This document shows, piece by piece, positions 62,961-64,000 of a stretch of 64,000 nt of DNA; position 1 is the first letter of the stretch, and every line of letters starts with the position of its first letter. Under the pieces are notes generated by a model. That model had not been told where the DNA came from and made no database searches. It saw nothing but the letters and a program-made list of their open reading frames with translations. The stretch is from contig JBBQJP010000009.1 of assembly GCA_038326025.1 (NCBI GenBank), forward strand, positions 43,523 to 107,522, written 5' to 3'. Source of the DNA: CAISIP01 sp038326025 (GTDB lineage: Bacteria > Pseudomonadota > Gammaproteobacteria > Burkholderiales > Burkholderiaceae_C). Position numbers and translations under genes: made by a program.

Positions 62961-64000
62961 TCAGCCCCGGTCCTCAAGCCATTTGCGCAGCCGACCGACA
63001 CCCTCAACCAGACGTTGGGGGTCGCGCGAGGCAAAACACCAGCGCAACCAGCTTCCGCTGGGGTCGCCGTCGTTGGCACCAAAGGCCACGCCCGGGGCCA
63101 GCCCCAGGCCGGCCTCGAGCACCAGGCGCTTGGCGGTGACCAGCGAATCGGTGGCACCGGCCAGTCTGAAAAACGCATACATGCCACCGGGCGCAGCCGC
63201 CAGATCGACACCGGGAACCGCCTGCAGCAGCGGCGTCAAGGTGTCGCGGCAATGGCGCAGGTGGGCCACGATGGCCGGCGTGACCTCCTGCGTGCGCGCC
63301 AAAGCCACCACCGCGGCGCGCTGCACAAACACCGGCGCACACGAGGTATTGAATTCGATCAACTTGCCGATCTGGGGCGTCAATGCCTCAGGCAACACCA
63401 GCCAACCCAGGCGCCAGCCGGTCATCAGGAAACTCTTGGAAAAACTGTTCACCACGATCAACCGGTCGTGCGGCGAACAGACGTCCAGAAAACTGGGCGC
63501 GCAGGCGTTGTCGCTGGGCTCGTAATACAGCCGCTCATACACCTCGTCGGCCAGAATCCAGGTGCCGGTCTGGCGGCAATGCGCCGCGATCCGGACCTGC
63601 TCGTCGCGGCTAAGCGTCCAGCCGGTCGGATTGTTGGGCGAATTGACGATCAGCAGCCGCGTTGTTGGCGTCACCGCGTCAAGCAGCGCGTCCATGTCGA
63701 GCACCCAGGCACCGTCCACCGGCTTGAGCGAGACGCAGCGCACTATCGCCCCCATGATCTCGGGTTGCGCCACCAGATTAGGCCAGACCGGCGTCACGGC
63801 CACTACCTCGTCTCCGGCGTCCACCAGCGACTGCACGGCCAGCATCAGCGCATGAACCCCGCCCGACGTGACGGCCAGCCGCTCCGGTGTGACGGCCGGA
63901 TGGCGCGCGCTTACATACGCAGCGATGGCCTCACGCAACTCGGCCAAGCCGAGGTTGTGCGAATAAAAGGTCTCGCCGCGCTCGAGCGACTCGATCGCAG
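62961..64000 (-). CDS. PLP-dependent class I/II aminotransferase (partial)
   Basis: The stop is at 62961 and the frame is open to the right edge, so the N-terminus is missing; about 345 residues are visible. Fold type I aminotransferase: NSPNNPTGW (Asn of the cofactor site), ILADEVYERLYYE (Asp and Tyr), VNSFSKSFLMTGWRLGW with the Schiff-base Lys and the phosphate-binding Arg, and SWLRWCFA near the C-terminus with the substrate Arg. It resembles aspartate and other amino-acid aminotransferases of the ATI group. The substrate cannot be decided. It lies 150 bases upstream of rpsO with the same direction. Confidence 0.88.
   Translation of the reverse strand, partial: AIESLERGETFYSHNLGLAELREAIAAYVSARHPAVTPERLAVTSGGVHALMLAVQSLVDAGDEVVAVTPVWPNLVAQPEIMGAIVRCVSLKPVDGAWVLDMDALLDAVTPTTRLLIVNSPNNPTGWTLSRDEQVRIAAHCRQTGTWILADEVYERLYYEPSDNACAPSFLDVCSPHDRLIVVNSFSKSFLMTGWRLGWLVLPEALTPQIGKLIEFNTSCAPVFVQRAAVVALARTQEVTPAIVAHLRHCRDTLTPLLQAVPGVDLAAAPGGMYAFFRLAGATDSLVTAKRLVLEAGLGLAPGVAFGANDGDPSGSWLRWCFASRDPQRLVEGVGRLRKWLEDRG

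Overview
The window is GC-rich, gene-dense chromosomal DNA from a betaproteobacterium, most likely order Burkholderiales and probably Comamonadaceae-like. The evidence is the gene order rpsO-pnp-quinone oxidoreductase-tpiA-secG-tRNA-Leu-nuoA-to-N-NUDIX-DUF1178, two DUF1631 proteins, and a short G/C palindromic element between nuoE and nuoF of a kind I recall from Comamonadaceae genomes. Most genes have good ribosome binding sites and tight or overlapping junctions. I see no transposase, integrase, CRISPR array or prophage.

Layout. 1-5.3 kb (minus strand): a periplasmic copper-handling cluster with a TolC-like lipoprotein, a Tat-exported multicopper oxidase, a type 1 cupredoxin, a CusF-like chaperone and two small secreted or membrane proteins. 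Next to it lies a MerR regulator whose cysteine spacing is of the Cd/Pb type, not the Cu type. 5.4-7.9 kb: a P1 (DmpA-like) peptidase coupled to an orphan membrane-anchored TAXI protein. 7.9-14.1 kb: the ABC-F translation factor EttA between two DUF1631 paralogues. 14.4-16.8 kb: an RhlE-type RNA helicase whose glycine-rich tail overlaps, in another frame, the Rossmann start of an NAD(P)-binding protein gene.

16.9-29.4 kb: a divergent sugar-acid catabolic locus. On the minus strand are a 2-hydroxyacid dehydrogenase, a GntR/FadR regulator, a complete ABC sugar importer, gluconokinase, a cupin and a PhyH-family dioxygenase. On the plus strand are an IlvD/Edd Fe-S dehydratase, a PfkB 2-keto-3-deoxy-sugar kinase, DgoK and DgoA. 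Together they suggest import of an aldonic acid or its parent sugar, dehydration to a 2-keto-3-deoxy acid, phosphorylation, and aldol cleavage to pyruvate and glyceraldehyde 3-phosphate. A promoter with an overlapping palindrome sits in the divergent intergenic region.

29.4-43 kb: mixed genes. These include a coupled pair made of an MmcB-like nuclease-domain protein and an XPD/DinG-type Fe-S helicase with its own N-terminal nuclease domain, a hexose-6-phosphate mutarotase, a threonine-dehydratase-like enzyme, an SDR, a fragment resembling a HicB antitoxin, an AttH/CrtC-like protein, an ABC exporter, LysE, RidA, DUF1178 and NUDIX proteins. 43-57.6 kb: the complete 14-gene nuo operon for respiratory complex I. 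57.6-64 kb: tRNA-Leu(GAG), secG, tpiA, a quinone oxidoreductase, pnp, rpsO with a clear terminator, and a PLP aminotransferase cut by the right edge.

Best candidates for something under-described are the nuclease/helicase pair (29.4-32.8 kb), the peptidase plus orphan TAXI pair (5.5-7.8 kb), the DUF1631-EttA-DUF1631 arrangement, the out-of-frame overlap at 16.2 kb, and the divalent-type MerR beside copper genes. No function was verified by database search.
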